Made by a program: the position numbers and the translations under genes. Positions 38,681 to 50,157 of a stretch of 64,000 nucleotides of DNA are shown here, piece after piece (position 1 is the stretch's first letter; every line of letters begins with the position of its first letter). The notes beneath the pieces are model-generated. The model saw only the letters and a list, made by a program, of their open reading frames with translations. It did not search any database and was not told the DNA's origin. The DNA is taken from contig JAXCGZ010007647.1 of assembly GCA_037179515.1 (NCBI GenBank), forward strand, positions 83,501 to 147,500, read 5' to 3'. The stretch is from Halocaridina rubra. Taxonomy: Eukaryota > Arthropoda > Malacostraca > Decapoda > Atyidae.

Positions 38681-39661
38681 TAGTAGTGGAGTTCCACAGG
38701 GTTCAGTTTTTGGGACACTTTTGTTCATTGTATATGTAAATGACCTTCCAGAGTCTGTAAATTCATTCATGAATATGTTTGCAGATGATGCAAAGATTGT
38801 GAAGAAAGTAGGAAACGAGAACAATGGTAGAGAACTTCAGGAAGATCTAAATAGTCTGCATGAGTGGTCAGAAAAGTGGCTAATAAAATTCAATACTTCA
38901 AAATTTAAGGTAATGAGAATGGGTACAAGTGCAAGAAGGCCCAAGCTTGACTACTCGGTGGCTGGAGTACAACTTCAAGAGACAGAAAATGAGAGAGAAC
39001 TAGGAGTAAACATACTGGCAGATTTGTTTCCAGAAATACATATAAATGGCATGGTAAGGGCAGCATATGCATTCTTATCAAATGTAAGGGTAGCCTTCAG
39101 GCACATGGACAAGGAAATGTTCAGAAATATTTATGTAAGCTTTGTGAGACCAAAACTCGAATATGCAGCCCCTTTTTGGAATCCGCACTTGAAAAAGCAC
39201 ATAGCTAAGCTTGGAAAAGTTCAAAGACATGCCACGAAGGTGGTGCCAGAAATACGCAATCTCAGTTATGATGAGAGGCTGAGGGAATTAGACTTACCAT
39301 CACTTGAAGCTAGAAGATTAAGGGGGGATATGGTGACAGTCTTTAAATTCCTTTATAGTTATGATAGAGTGGATTGGGATCGATATTTTGATATGGCTGG
39401 CTCTAGAACTAGAGGTCATAGTTTGAAGCTTCGTAAAAAACTTCTTTGCAGGATTTAAGGAAGTACTTTCTTAGTGTAAGAGTAGTTGATAACCGGAATT
39501 CGCTAAGCGAGGAGGTAGTTAGTGCTAACTCAATCCATAGTTTTAAGGAGAGGTGTGATAAGTATCACTAAGTACAAAATGGAACCGATGAAGAGACAGG
39601 AAGTTACGAGCTTTGGGCTCTTTCCCGTAAGCACAATTAGATAATTACAATGAGGTAATCA
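38681..39661 (+). mobile_element. Family 1 LINE, RT to 3' end (chain copy 5)
   Basis: Begins TAGTAGTGGAGTTCCACAGG after an AC repeat. The open frame 38649-39458 (269 residues, with its first residues from the AC repeat) reads through FADD to the thumb, ending by frameshift near 39440. The tail CACAATTAGATAATTACAAT is followed by a short ACACAC stretch. Confidence 0.9.
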
Positions 39662-40573
39662 CACACATACTATGACCAGAATAGTTTGCAAAGTTATGGA
39701 AACTACTAAGGAAACATATCTCTCTTTACTTGGAATCTTTCAGATTTTTGTCAGTGAGAAAGAATGGCTTCAGAGAAGGTTGATCAACAGTAACAAACTT
39801 AGTAAATTTTATGATGAGGTAAGCCGAATCTTACAGGAAAGAGAGGGCTGGACAGATTGCATATTCCTAGACTTCCAGAAAGCATTTGACACTGTCCCAT
39901 ACGGGAGACTTATTAAGAAGCTGCCAGCAATGGCAAGAATAGGTGGAAATGTCTTGGAATGGATAAAAACTTACTTAGAAGGAAGGGAATAGAGGGTTAG
40001 AGTAAGACACTCAGTGTCTGAATGGAGAAGAGTTAGAAGTGGGGTTCCACAGGGTTCAGTTTTAGGTCCACTTTTGTTCCTTGTATATGTAAATGACCTA
40101 CCAGAGACTGTAAAATCATTCATGAATATGTTTGCAGATGATGCAAAGATTGTGAAGAAAGTAAGAAACGAGAACAATGGTAGAGAACTTCAGGAAGATC
40201 TGAATAGTCTGCATGAGTGGTCAGAAAAGTGGCTAATAAAATTCAATACTTCAAAATGTAAGGTAATGAGAATGGTTACAAGTGCAAGAATGCCAAAGCT
40301 TAACTACTCGGTGGCATGAGTGCAACTTCAAGAGACAGAAAATGAGAGAGAGCTAGGAGTAAACATACTGGCCAATTTGTCTCCAGAAATACACATAAAT
40401 AGCACAGTAAGGGCAGCATATGTTTTCCTAGCAAATGTAAGGGTAGTCTTCAGGCACATGGACAAGGAAATATTCAGAAATATTTTGTAACCTATGTAAG
40501 GCCAAAACTTGAATATGCAGCCCCCTTTTGGAATCCACACTTGAAAAAGCACGTAGCTAAGCTTGAAAAAGTA

Positions 40574-41085
40574 TGTTAGGAAGGAAATAGACATTTGTTT
40601 CTTTTATTTGGGTCTATTTTCAATTGCAAGAGTTTTCTATGATTAAGGAATGTATACACTCTGATTGGTTTATTTATTTTAATTTGTATTTGCTCTCCCA
40701 ATGATTTAGTGAGCCTTTTAATTATTTCATATATATATTTTGAGTTTGGCAAGAATTTTTTTGAGAGTTAAAAATAGTAGAGGTATAACTTGAAATACCT
40801 TAACTTTAGACTTTTGACTTCAAAGAGTTTTGATAGACTAAAGAAATTCGGAAACCTTCATATTCTAACTGGTCAGTATCGATATTTGATATTATTAATC
40901 CTTGTTTTACTAAATAACAGAGGTGATGAGGGTGAGTCCAAAGCTAACTGAAGAGTTAGTTGACGAGAGACATTGTTGTTATGTAAAGAGATAGAGAAGA
41001 AAATAAACATGGCGTCCTGTCGTTTGGCTCTGTCATTCCTCCTACTTGGATCTCCTGTCATGATGTTGATGAACCATCGTTAACA
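40574..41085 (+). repeat. 5' LTR of the BEL/Pao-type element
   Basis: 512 bp. It aligns end to end with 44784-45299 with roughly two dozen differences by eye. Confidence 0.93.
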
Positions 41086-41138
41086 TTTTGGTGCCCAGAC
41101 CCGGGAAGTAGAAGCTGTCAAGACTTCCTTGTGAGTTA

Positions 41139-42525
41139 TTGTGGCGGAAATCAGTAAGAATTTCGAGGAGAATGACTCAGTCAATGGACCCACTTCAGTT
41201 GGTGAAGCGGCAGAGGACGTCGGCCAGATGTTGGGTTACTCGGCAGGCCAAGGCATTGAAGAACCTGCTAGAGACAACCAGCATCAGTGAGTTTCAGCTC
41301 AAGAGCTCCATAGACGTCTTTAATAGTAGACTAAGCACTTTGGAGGAGAAACAGGCTGAACTGGAAGTGCTTATCCCGAAGAAGGAGCTGGAGGATTGTA
41401 TCGACGAGGCTGACACATTCAGGCGTACTTCCCTTCAAGCTTGGTACAAGGCTAACGAGACATTAGAAAGTTTAGTCAAGAACAATCAAGGAGATGCATC
41501 CGACGCTCATAGTGTTAGTTCAAGTCACAAGTCACCTGAAGTTTAGCTCCCCAAGTTAGAGTTGTCCAAGTTCAAGGGAAACATCACCAAGTGGCAAGCC
41601 TTCTGGAACCAGTTTAAGTCGCACATTGATGAGACAGATTTACCTGACGTGAGTAAATTTACTGAAGGAGAGATACGGCAGGCCAGAGAGAATCATATTT
41701 GCTCATGTACAAGCTCTGTTAACTGGTTATGTTCCTGTGAAGGCTAGAGGTCCTAAATATACAGCACAACTTTGGAGTCTGCAAGATGAGCTACTTAAAC
41801 ACATAAGAAGTTTAGAAGCATTAGGTGTCTCAGGCAAGCAGTGTGAAATCTTCCTAACTCCCATCATGCTTTCCCGTCTCCCTAATGAAATTCGTCTTGA
41901 GTTGGCCCGGCAGGGAGCAGGACACGAAAGCGATCTTGAATGGCTGCTGACTTTCCTCAAACAAGAAATCGAGAGGTTGGAGAGATCTGAGGTGTTCAAG
42001 GACATCACAGCTGGGTGGAAGGAGAACCAGAGTTCAGCCGAGGAGAGATCAACCTGGCAGGCACGAGGAGTAAGAGAGAGGGTGGCGTCTGCTGCTGCCC
42101 TACACACAACTTCGGAAGGTGAAAGAGTAACAGTACAGTGTGGGTTTTGTAACAAGAAGCATCCTTCTGAGAGATGTTTTGAGACTCAGAAGTGTGACGG
42201 TAAGGAGCGTATGGAGAGAATTAAGACAGCTAGGTTGTGTTTCAGATGTTTAGTTAAAGGACTCATTGCCAAAGGCTGTCATGCAAAATGTAAAAAATGT
42301 AAGGGTAACCATCATATTCTCATTTGTGGTGTTAAGGTGGATAATACTAAGGTTGAACCAGCACCTATAACAGCTCCCCAGGAACAATTTACAGATACAG
42401 ACACAAGGTTTAGAGATGAAATTAAAGGTTTGGCTGTCAAATTTGCTGGAGCTTCCTGGTTTAGCCATACCAGTAGTGGTGAGACATGTACTGTGTTACA
42501 GATAGCTACTGTGAGAGTGGTTTGA
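41139..42525 (+). pseudogene. BEL/Pao-type gag with zinc knuckles, broken
   Basis: 41139-41546 gives a basic then helical segment (STLEEKQAELEVLIPKKELE) ending at a stop at 41544-41546. The same frame continues LPKLELSKFKGNITKWQAFW, the classic BEL/Pao gag signature. A frameshift near 41690 leads to 41737-42525. There CGFCNKKHPSERCF and then CFRCLVKGLIAKGC and CKKCKGNHHILIC are the cysteine/histidine arrays used for RNA packaging. One stop and one frameshift inactivate it. Confidence 0.88.
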
Positions 42526-42972
42526 TCAAATGGAGTGGTTCAGAAAGCTAAATTAATGTTTGATGGAGGGTCAGATAGGACCTATGTAGCCAGTAATTTA
42601 GTTAAGAAGAGTAAACCCACTTGGAAATCTAGCCTACCTATTTCTTACTCTACATTTGGTGGTGGTAATTCTACCCATGTTAGACAAAGTAATATATTTG
42701 AGTTGAGAATTCTTGATTGCAATGATATACCCCTTACTCTGACAGCTGTTGAGGTACCAGTCTTAAGTCAACCCATGTTTAGGACTGCTGTACCTAGAAG
42801 AATAATGTCTAAACTTCCCTTACCTCTTGCAGATAATTACCAAGATGATTCAAGTATAGAAGTAGATATATTAGTGAGTCAAGATGCTTATTGGAGTTAT
42901 TGGAGTCTCATAATCTTCAGTGAGTTTGTGCAGGTGGAGAATGTAGTAGCTCAGAAGTCTGTGTTCAGGTGA
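42526..42972 (+). pseudogene. BEL/Pao-type aspartic protease region
   Basis: Follows the gag stop at 42523-42525. KLMFDGGSDRTYVASNLVKK is the active-site region; the family norm is Asp-Ser/Thr-Gly, and here Gly occupies the middle position. IEVDILVSQDAYW near 42855-42895 is the conserved segment between protease and RT. The frame is shifted near 42900 and cut at 42970 by an inserted LINE tail. Confidence 0.8.
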
Positions 42973-43000
42973 TTACCTAATTGTGATTACCTAATTGTGA
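42969..43000 (-). mobile_element. Tail-only family 1 LINE insertion
   Basis: GTGATTACCTAATTGTGATT then ACCTAATTGTGA is the reverse complement of two 3'-tail units of the family 1 LINE (compare 26538-26570) with no LINE body. It splits the BEL/Pao protease and RT frames between VFG-like and LSGVW residues. Confidence 0.75.
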
Positions 43001-44596
43001 GTGCTATCTGGTGTTTGGCACTCTTCACATCCTTGTCCTAATGTAAAAGTAACTTCACCTCAAATGTTATGCATTTCAAAGGTTTCAGACTATGATGTAA
43101 GTACTTTTTGGGACTTAGAATCCATAGGTATCCAGTCCATTGAAACAGACCCTAAGGTTGAGTCAAATATTGTCATGCAGGAATTTGCCCAGAATGTTTC
43201 CTATTTCAAGGGTAAATATGAAGTGTCCCTACCATGGAAAAACGAGTCGATGAAAGATGCTCTTTTGAATAACGAGAAACTTGCAATGAAAAGACTAGAT
43301 AAGTTACATATGAGACTGGACAAGGATGAAAGGTTAAAGGTTGAGTACTATAATGTCTTTAAAGAGTATGAGAAAGATGGTATTATTGAGGAAATTCCTT
43401 TGAATTATATTAAGAGTAATAATCCCACATTCTACTTGCCTCATCATCCTGTAGTTAAGGCCAGCAGTGTAAGTTCTAAAGTTAGACCAGTATTTGATGC
43501 ATCAGCTAAGGGTTACAATGGAATTTCACTCAATGACTGTCTTCTCACAGGGCCTTCCCTCAACCCAGATTTAGTAGAAGTCATGCTTAGATTTAGGAGA
43601 TGGCCCATTGCTCTCACTGCTAATATAACAAAAGCATTCTTGCAACTAAGTGTTGATCCATCAAACAGAGATGTACACCGTTTTTTGTTGAGGGATGAGA
43701 ATGGGGTCAAGCACATGAGATTTCTGAGGGTTCCCTTTGGAAACACTTCCAGTCCCTTCCTGCTCAATGCCACAATTAAATACCATTTATACAAGTATCC
43801 TTGCACAGAAGTAATTCAAGAATTAAAGGAAGATATGTATGTGGATAATTGGCTGAGTGGGGCTGATAGTGTGGATGAAGCTACCCATAAGTTTAATGAG
43901 GCATGTGAGGTTTTGGCTCAGGCAGGTATGCCTCTCACTAAATGGGTGTCAAACAGTAAAATGGTAACCTCTAATTTTCAGGACAAGCTTGACCAATTAC
44001 ATTATGAAGACGACACTAAAGTACAGGGATTGCTGTGGTGTAGAACATCTGATGAGTTTTCCTTTGCAGATTTAAAGTTCAACACCCAAACTGTGTTGAA
44101 TTATAACAAGAGAAGCATGCTAAGTCTGATTGCCAAAATCTTTGACCCTCTAGGCCTTATTAATCCATTTATTATGTTTGGTAAAATACTTTTCCAAGAT
44201 ATATGGAGGTTGGGATTACAGTGGGATGATGAGTTGCCACCAGAATTATTGTATAAGTTTAAAAACTGGGTTCTGAGTGCTGAGTGTCTAAGGGATTGGA
44301 GGATGAAGAGAGCTTACTTTCCACATTTGCTATGGAGTAATCTTACTAATGTGAGAACTTCTAAGGGGATTTTGAAAAGGACAATTCAAAGACTTCATGA
44401 TATAGAAATATCAAGTGTTGAGTATACCAATGATGCTAAGGTTGATCAGCTTCTTCCTCTTTCTGATACGTCTGTTCAAGCCAGTCCTCCTCCTGACCAG
44501 GAAATTGACCACTCTTACTCTAAGCCTGATGTATCTGATGACATTCATACACGTTCAGGTAGACCGATTAGGGCTCCTCAGAAACTTGATTTGTGA
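43001..44596 (+). pseudogene. BEL/Pao-type reverse transcriptase fused to the Pol C-terminus
   Basis: One frame of about 530 residues. YYNVFKEYEKDGIIEEIPLN, YLPHHPVVKASSVSSKVRPV and VFDASAKG mark the RT start. The first catalytic region reads LTANITKAFLQL and the second DMYVDNWLSGAD, so Asn stands where the family has an essential Asp in both. RFLRVPFGNTSSPFLLNATI and IAKIFDPLGLINPF follow. After DWRMKRAYFPHLLWSN it jumps to GILKRTIQRLHDIE and ends RSGRPIRAPQKLDL, the usual Pol end, so RNase H and integrase are deleted in frame. It should be inactive as an RT. Confidence 0.9.
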
Positions 44597-44783
44597 GTAC
44601 TGTACTGTACAGTAGTAAAGTGTGTAAGGTACTGTACAGTATACTTCATTACCGGTATCTATATATGTTGTATATCTGTTGGAGGGCTAAGTGATGTGAA
44701 ATTTCATACCGGTACAGTTCTGTATGTTTGTATAGGTTACTGTACTTGATTAATAGGAGTCTGTACTCCTATGATGGGGAGTG

Positions 44784-45299
44784 TGTTAGGAAGGAAATAG
44801 ACATTTGTTCCTTTTATTTGGGTCTACCTTCAATTGCAAGAGTTTTTTTTAATGATTAAGGAATGTATACACTCTGATTGGTTTATTTATTTTAATTTGT
44901 ATTTGCTCTCCCAATGATTTAGTGAGCCTTTTAATTATTTCATATATATATTTTGAGTTTAGCAAGAGTGTTTTTTGAGAGTTAATAATAGCATAGGTAT
45001 AATTTGAAATACCTTAACTTTAGACTTTTGACTTCAAAGAGTTTTGCTAAACTAAAGAAATTCGGAAACCTTCATATTCTAACTGGTCAGTATCGATGGT
45101 TGGTATTATTAATCCTTGTTTTACTAAATATCAGAGGTGATGAGGGTGAGTCCAAAGCTAATTGAAGAGTTAGATGACGAGAGACAATGTTGTTATGTAA
45201 AGAGATAGAGAAGAAAATAAACATGGCGTCCTGTCGTTTGGCTCTGTCATTCCTTCTATTTGGATCTACTGTCACGATGTTGATGAACCTTCGTTAACA
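44784..45299 (+). repeat. 3' LTR of the BEL/Pao-type element
   Basis: 516 bp, preceded by a purine-rich GATGGGGAGTG. It is the partner of 40574-41085. Confidence 0.93.
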
Positions 45300-45699
45300 A
45301 AGTTCAAAGACATGCCACGAAACTGCTGAGGGAATTAGACTTACAATCACTCGAAGCTAGGAGATTGAGGGGGATATAGTGCAGTCTTTAAATTCCTCCA
45401 TGGTTATGATAGAGTGGATTGGGATCGTTATTTTGATATGACTGGTTCTAGAATTAGAGGTCATAATTTGAAGCTTCATAAGAAAACTTCTTTGCAGGAT
45501 GTTAGGAAGTACTTTTTTTTTTTTAAGTGTAAGAGTAGTTGATAATTGGAATTCGCTAAGCGAGTAGGTAGTTATTGCTAACTCAATCCATAATTTTCAG
45601 GACAGGTATGATAAGTATCACTAAGTACAAAATGGAACCTATCAAGAGATGGGAAGATACGAGCTTTGGCTCATTCCTGTAAGCGCAATTAGGTAATCA

Positions 45700-45921
<222 letters not shown>

Positions 45922-47136
45922 TACACCGACCTTGAAGGATGTCTATCCCCCCCTGCAGAGACAGTTAGCTCTGGAGACTATAGCTGATGTGTCCACGTCT
46001 GTCCCTGCAGCACACCACGTCTATGTTGATGGTTCTGTGCAAGCAGATGGGAGGGCGGCATGTGCTGTGTTTTCCCCCACCATGGAGCCGCCTGTGCCGG
46101 CTGATTCATGGATTGGCCGTAGACTACCCACCTCATCGAGCTCCACCTACTGTGAACTGAATGCCATCTTGGATGCCGTAACTCTCCTTGTTCGACGACG
46201 AGTGAATGGGGTAATAATTTGTGACTCCCAATCGGCCCTACAAGCCCTATCCTCGCCAAGACCCATCTGTGGCCATGCTGTGGGAGATATATTATGTCGC
46301 TTCGCGGCCGCTCAGGATGCTTCTCTTGTTGTGTCATTTGTATGGACGCCCTCTCACATTGGGCTGACTGGCAACGACACAGCGGATTGTCTTGCCAAGG
46401 CGGCCTGTATGCTGGATGGGCATGCTGTGGACGCTGAGCCCTCCCTCCGATACCTACATAACATCATCTACTCAGCTGGGTTTGCCATGATGGTCCAGCG
46501 CAGGGACATGGAGAGGGCCAACAGTGTGTCCATATAGCACCATGATCATTTTCTTCACAGTCGCTACAAGTATCGCAGGCGCGGCTTAATGGTGCGGAAA
46601 AACAATGTAGTTAGTGCTCGGCTCAGAATGGGGTATCGGCCTTTATGGCAGGTCTCCCAGACTCTAGATATGCCACAGTACACCTCCTGTAAATTATGCG
46701 AGCGTCCTAATGCTAACACTCTTGACCACTATTGTCTTCAGTGCCCCACAGTGAGAGATGTTTTACCACGAGGTCAGAACTTAATACAGATCTGCTCATT
46801 TTTACTTAATGATGACAACCTTGATGTTATTCTTGCTCGTTATCCTCACTTTGGTGGCCATTAATTATATTGAATTATACATATATTTTCTGTATGTTGC
46901 TGTATACTTCTGTTTGTGTATTCTGTGTTTCTCTGAGCTTTACTTTTGTATATAATGTACTCTGTGCTGCCATACTGTGAGTTGTGTGTTAGTATGCAGC
47001 AATGTTTTATCAGTGTGTACACCTCCCTGTAAACTATGTTCTATTCTTGGTTTTGTATCCATTTGAAGCATTATTTGTATGAATTCATGTAATGCCTGAC
47101 GCCTTGGCGCAATAAATTAATAAAATAAAATAATAA

Positions 47137-47137
<1 letters not shown>
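45922..47137 (+). mobile_element. Family 3 LINE, 5'-truncated copy between CT arrays
   Basis: Begins TACACCGACCTTGAAGGATG and ends AATAAATTAATAAAATAAAA TAATAAT, directly before CT repeats. AATAAA at 47111 may be the polyadenylation signal. It is nearly identical to the 3' part of the next copy. Confidence 0.92.
45932..46864 (+). pseudogene. Family 3 LINE RNase H and C-terminal zinc-like tail, one stop
   Basis: RNase H motifs: HHVYVDGSVQADG (first Asp), STYCELNAILDAV (Glu), GVIICDSQSALQAL (Asp) and FVWTPSHIGLTGNDTAD (His and last Asp). A TAG at 46534-46536 replaces the Gln codon present at the same place in the next copy. Beyond it the same frame gives RLRMGYRPLWQ, CKLCERPNANTLDHYCLQC and ends ARYPHFGGH. 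Apart from that stop the protein is intact. Confidence 0.9.

Positions 47138-47211
<74 letters not shown>
47138..47211. repeat. (CT)n microsatellite between the two family 3 LINEs
   Basis: About 74 bp of CT with one TT interruption near 47160. Confidence 0.97.
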
Positions 47212-47214
<3 letters not shown>

Positions 47215-49186
47215 TCACGACCTTCAGCACATGCTCCATGATTTTTACGTGTCTGCTACCTCCTGTGGCCTTATTATCTCCCCAGAAAAAAGCAGGATTT
47301 TTACTTCACGCAACTGCAGAGCACTGCCCGCATTCGCCATGGGTGGTAATGTCATCCCTCACTGCACACAGTACACGTATTTAGGTGCACCAGTCCGGAT
47401 CACCCCAGCTATACCTGCACGTCAACGAATTCATCACTTTGTGAAGAGCCTTCTTGACCGTCTGGAGCCCCGCTTTGCACCTGTCAAGTGGCTTGCCAAC
47501 AATGCTGCAGGAGTCTCCATCCCAGTGGCGAGGACCCTCTACATCCTACTACTTCGGTCAGTGGTTGACTATCTGTCTCCTGCCTTGTGTCAACTTCCTA
47601 GACCAGCTCTCGAGCCACTTGAAAAGTTCCAGAATCGAGTCATGAGATTTATCTTGGGATGTTCTCTCTCTACCTGTATTGTGAGTATGCAGTTGGAGCT
47701 CAGCTTGCCCCCTCTTGTGGAGAGGATTTATGCCAATGTGTCCTATTTTACTGTTAAGTGTCTTCACTACCCCTTTCTTGCTCCGTACTTCTCTACTGTC
47801 ATGAGGACGTCCCTGGATCCAGACGCACCCAGGCTCCCACTTCGAGCAGGAGGTCATAACCTTATCAGGGTGGTGAGTGACATTCTCCGTGGCCTTGACA
47901 TCGACCTGCCAGTGCAGGCGGCTGTCCCAGATTTACCACCCTGGCGTGTCCCCCTCCCCGCTGTCACATATACACCGACCTCGAAGGATGTCTATCCCCC
48001 CTTGCAGAGACAGTTAGCTCTGGAGACTATCGCTGATGTATCCACGTCTGTCCCTGCAGCGCACCACGTCTATGTTGATGGTTCTGTGCAAGCAGATGGG
48101 AGGGCAGCATGTGCTGTGTTTTCCCCCACCATGGAGCCGCCTGTGCCGGCTGATTCATGGATTGGCCGTAGACTACCCACCTCGTCGAGCTCCACCTACT
48201 GTGAACTGAATGCCATCTTGGATGCCGTGACTCTCCTTGTTCGACGACGAGTAAATGGGGTAATAATTTGTGACTCCCAATCGGCCCTACAAGCCCTATC
48301 CTCGCCCAGACCTATCTGTGGCCGTGCTGTGGGAGATATACTATGTCGCCTCGCGGCCGCTCAGGATGATTCTCTTGTTGTGTCATTTGTATGGACTCCA
48401 TCCCACATTGGGCTGACTGGCAACGACACAGCGGATCGTCTTGCCAAGGCGGCCTGTATGCTGGATGGGCATGCTGTGGACGCTGAGCCCTCCCTCCGAT
48501 GCCTACGTAATATCATCTACTCAGCTGGGTTTGCCTTGATGGTCCAGCGCAGGGACACGGAGAGGGCCAACAGTGTGTCCATACAGCACCATGATCACTT
48601 TCTTCACAGTCGCTACAAGTATCGCAGACGCGGGTTAATGGTGCGGAAAAACAATGTAGTTAGTGCTCGGCTCAGAATGGGGTATCGGCCTTTATGGCAG
48701 GTCTCCCAGACTCTAGATATGCCACAGTACACCTCCTGTAAATTATGTGACCGTCCTAATGCTAACACTCTTGACCACTATTGTCTTCAGTGCCCCACAG
48801 TGAGAGATGTTTTACCACGAGGTCAGAACTTAATACAGATCTGCTCATTTTTACTTAATGATGACAACCTTGATGTTATTCTTGCTCGTTATCCTCACTT
48901 TGGTGGCCATTAATTATATTGAATTATACATATATTTTCTGTATGTTGCTGTATAATTCTGTTTGTGCATTCTGCGTTTCTCTGAGCTTTACTTTTGCAT
49001 ATAATGTACTCTGTGCTGCCATACTGTGAGTTGTGTGTTAGTATGCAGCAATGTTTTATCAATATGTACACCTCCCTGTAAACCATGTTCAATTCTTGGT
49101 TTTGTATCCATTTGAAGCATTATTTGTATGAACTCATGTAATGTCTGACGCCTTGGCGCAATAAATTAATAAAATAAAATAAATAA
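47212..49186 (+). mobile_element. Family 3 LINE, longer 5'-truncated copy between CT arrays
   Basis: Begins AACTCACGACCTTCAGCACA just after the position of the RT catalytic YxDD and ends AATAAAATAAAATAAATAA before C6 and CT repeats. It is a recent copy judging by its intact frame. Confidence 0.92.
47231..48913 (+). CDS. Family 3 LINE: RT thumb, RNase H and zinc-like tail, intact frame
   Basis: A 560-residue frame that is open to the truncation point (upstream residues THDLQH), so the listed ATG is an internal Met. Residues 1-60 are the end of the RT palm (CGLIISPEKSRIFTS, YTYLGAPVRI). Residues 100-230 are the thumb and connection, with PARTLYILL-like and PLEKFQNRVMRFILG segments. RNase H lies at about 275-405 with VYVDGS, YCELNAI, ICDSQSA and WTPSHIGLTGNDTAD. 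The C-terminal tail has CKLCDRPN, then LDHYCLQC. The RT active site is missing because of 5' truncation, so the copy is not autonomous. Confidence 0.9.
   Translation: MLHDFYVSATSCGLIISPEKSRIFTSRNCRALPAFAMGGNVIPHCTQYTYLGAPVRITPAIPARQRIHHFVKSLLDRLEPRFAPVKWLANNAAGVSIPVARTLYILLLRSVVDYLSPALCQLPRPALEPLEKFQNRVMRFILGCSLSTCIVSMQLELSLPPLVERIYANVSYFTVKCLHYPFLAPYFSTVMRTSLDPDAPRLPLRAGGHNLIRVVSDILRGLDIDLPVQAAVPDLPPWRVPLPAVTYTPTSKDVYPPLQRQLALETIADVSTSVPAAHHVYVDGSVQADGRAACAVFSPTMEPPVPADSWIGRRLPTSSSSTYCELNAILDAVTLLVRRRVNGVIICDSQSALQALSSPRPICGRAVGDILCRLAAAQDDSLVVSFVWTPSHIGLTGNDTADRLAKAACMLDGHAVDAEPSLRCLRNIIYSAGFALMVQRRDTERANSVSIQHHDHFLHSRYKYRRRGLMVRKNNVVSARLRMGYRPLWQVSQTLDMPQYTSCKLCDRPNANTLDHYCLQCPTVRDVLPRGQNLIQICSFLLNDDNLDVILARYPHFGGH

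Positions 49187-49191
<5 letters not shown>

Positions 49192-49246
<55 letters not shown>
49192..49246. repeat. (CT)n microsatellite
   Basis: About 55 bp of CT following the 3' end of the second family 3 LINE and lying about 210 bp before the gene 2 start codon. Confidence 0.97.
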
Positions 49247-49250
<4 letters not shown>

Positions 49251-49457
49251 ACGAATAGTGAATCCATAAAATATGCCTCAGGATCCATTTCTGTTCACCG
49301 TCGTTTGTTTACGTTTCCGTCCGCGACGGTCCCAGGGTAGGACGCAGCGTAATTAAGGAAATAGTGTCTTATTTTTTTCCTTATCCTATTCATGTCTTTA
49401 GTTAAATCCCAGTGACATTCAAAGAGCCCCCAAATGTATTTTTAAGAACCCCCTACA
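49247..49457 (+). promoter_or_regulatory. Likely 5' UTR and promoter region of gene 2
   Basis: Unique sequence between the LINE/CT block and the gene 2 ATG, GC-richer around 49300-49345 (CCGTCCGCGACGGTCCCAGG, with an inner palindrome CCGTCGCGGACGG-like). No TATA box or clear initiator was identified. Assigned by position only. Confidence 0.35.
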
Positions 49458-49535
49458 ATGACAGGCTCAAAAAAGGAGAACTGTGATGAGAAGAAGAGAT
49501 CCATTGCGCGGCGGCGATGGAAGATACTGGCAGAG
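49458..49535 (+). CDS. Gene 2 exon 1: start of an unrecognised basic protein
   Basis: ATG at 49458 opens 26 codons ending phase 0 at a good donor (GCAGAG, then GTATGC). The peptide is strongly basic: MTGSKKENCDEKKRS then IARRRWKILAE. A CT repeat begins six bases into the intron. I do not recognise the protein. Support comes from the donor, the in-frame junction with 53078-53226 and the absence of any match to the LINE families here. Only the first exon is short enough to be chance. Confidence 0.6.
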
Positions 49536-49540
49536 GTATG

Positions 49541-49572
<32 letters not shown>

Positions 49573-50157
49573 CGGTTTTATTTATAGACCTCGATGTTGC
49601 ACTATCTTGTATCAGTCTTTGAGTGTATTTTTAGAATGAAAAATTTTTAACGAAGTAAATTCCAGAAGTCCTATCTGGATAGGAAATTATGGATGTACGG
49701 ATCTAGAATTTTATGGAAAAAAAACCGAATTATGAATCTCCAGAATAGTTGTAGAGGCAGATCCAATTATGATTGAGGAGTATACCTCGCAGGAGGGAAT
49801 GTCACTTGTTCCAGACATTTATTTTTTTTAATTTTCTTCAAAGGCTCGAAAAATTATGCTTTCAGGATTTAAAAATCTGTATTAATTAGCTATTAATACC
49901 AGCCATTTTTTTTATTACTATAATACAATGTGACTTTCCTTGTTGTGACTTTTATTTTAACCAAATTAGTGATTTCTTTTACTTGTGATCGTTATGCATA
50001 AATGAGTTTATTCCTCTTTATGTGTGAAATGTGACTGCTCTGCAATTACTTCCAAATATGTACCAATATGACTACAATACCTATATAAACCTACTCATAT
50101 GTGCACTCTTTTCAAGGGAAATGTAAAACCTTTTCAAGATGCAGATTGGTTTTGTAT
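49541..50157. other. Gene 2 intron 1, first part
   Basis: Starts with (CT)n at 49541-49567. The remainder is AT-rich with no recognised feature. Confidence 0.5.

Larger units (their letters stand above)
40574..45299 (+). mobile_element. BEL/Pao-type LTR retrotransposon, internally deleted
   Basis: LTRs begin TGTTAGGAAGG and end CGTTAACA. The target duplication is AAGTA (40569-40573) and AAGTT (45300-45304), with one mismatch; intact LINE copies read AAGTT here. A primer-binding-like TTTTGGTGCCCAGACCCGGG follows the 5' LTR. The order gag with two zinc-knuckle arrays, aspartic protease, then RT is typical of BEL/Pao. RNase H and integrase are absent. Confidence 0.93.
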
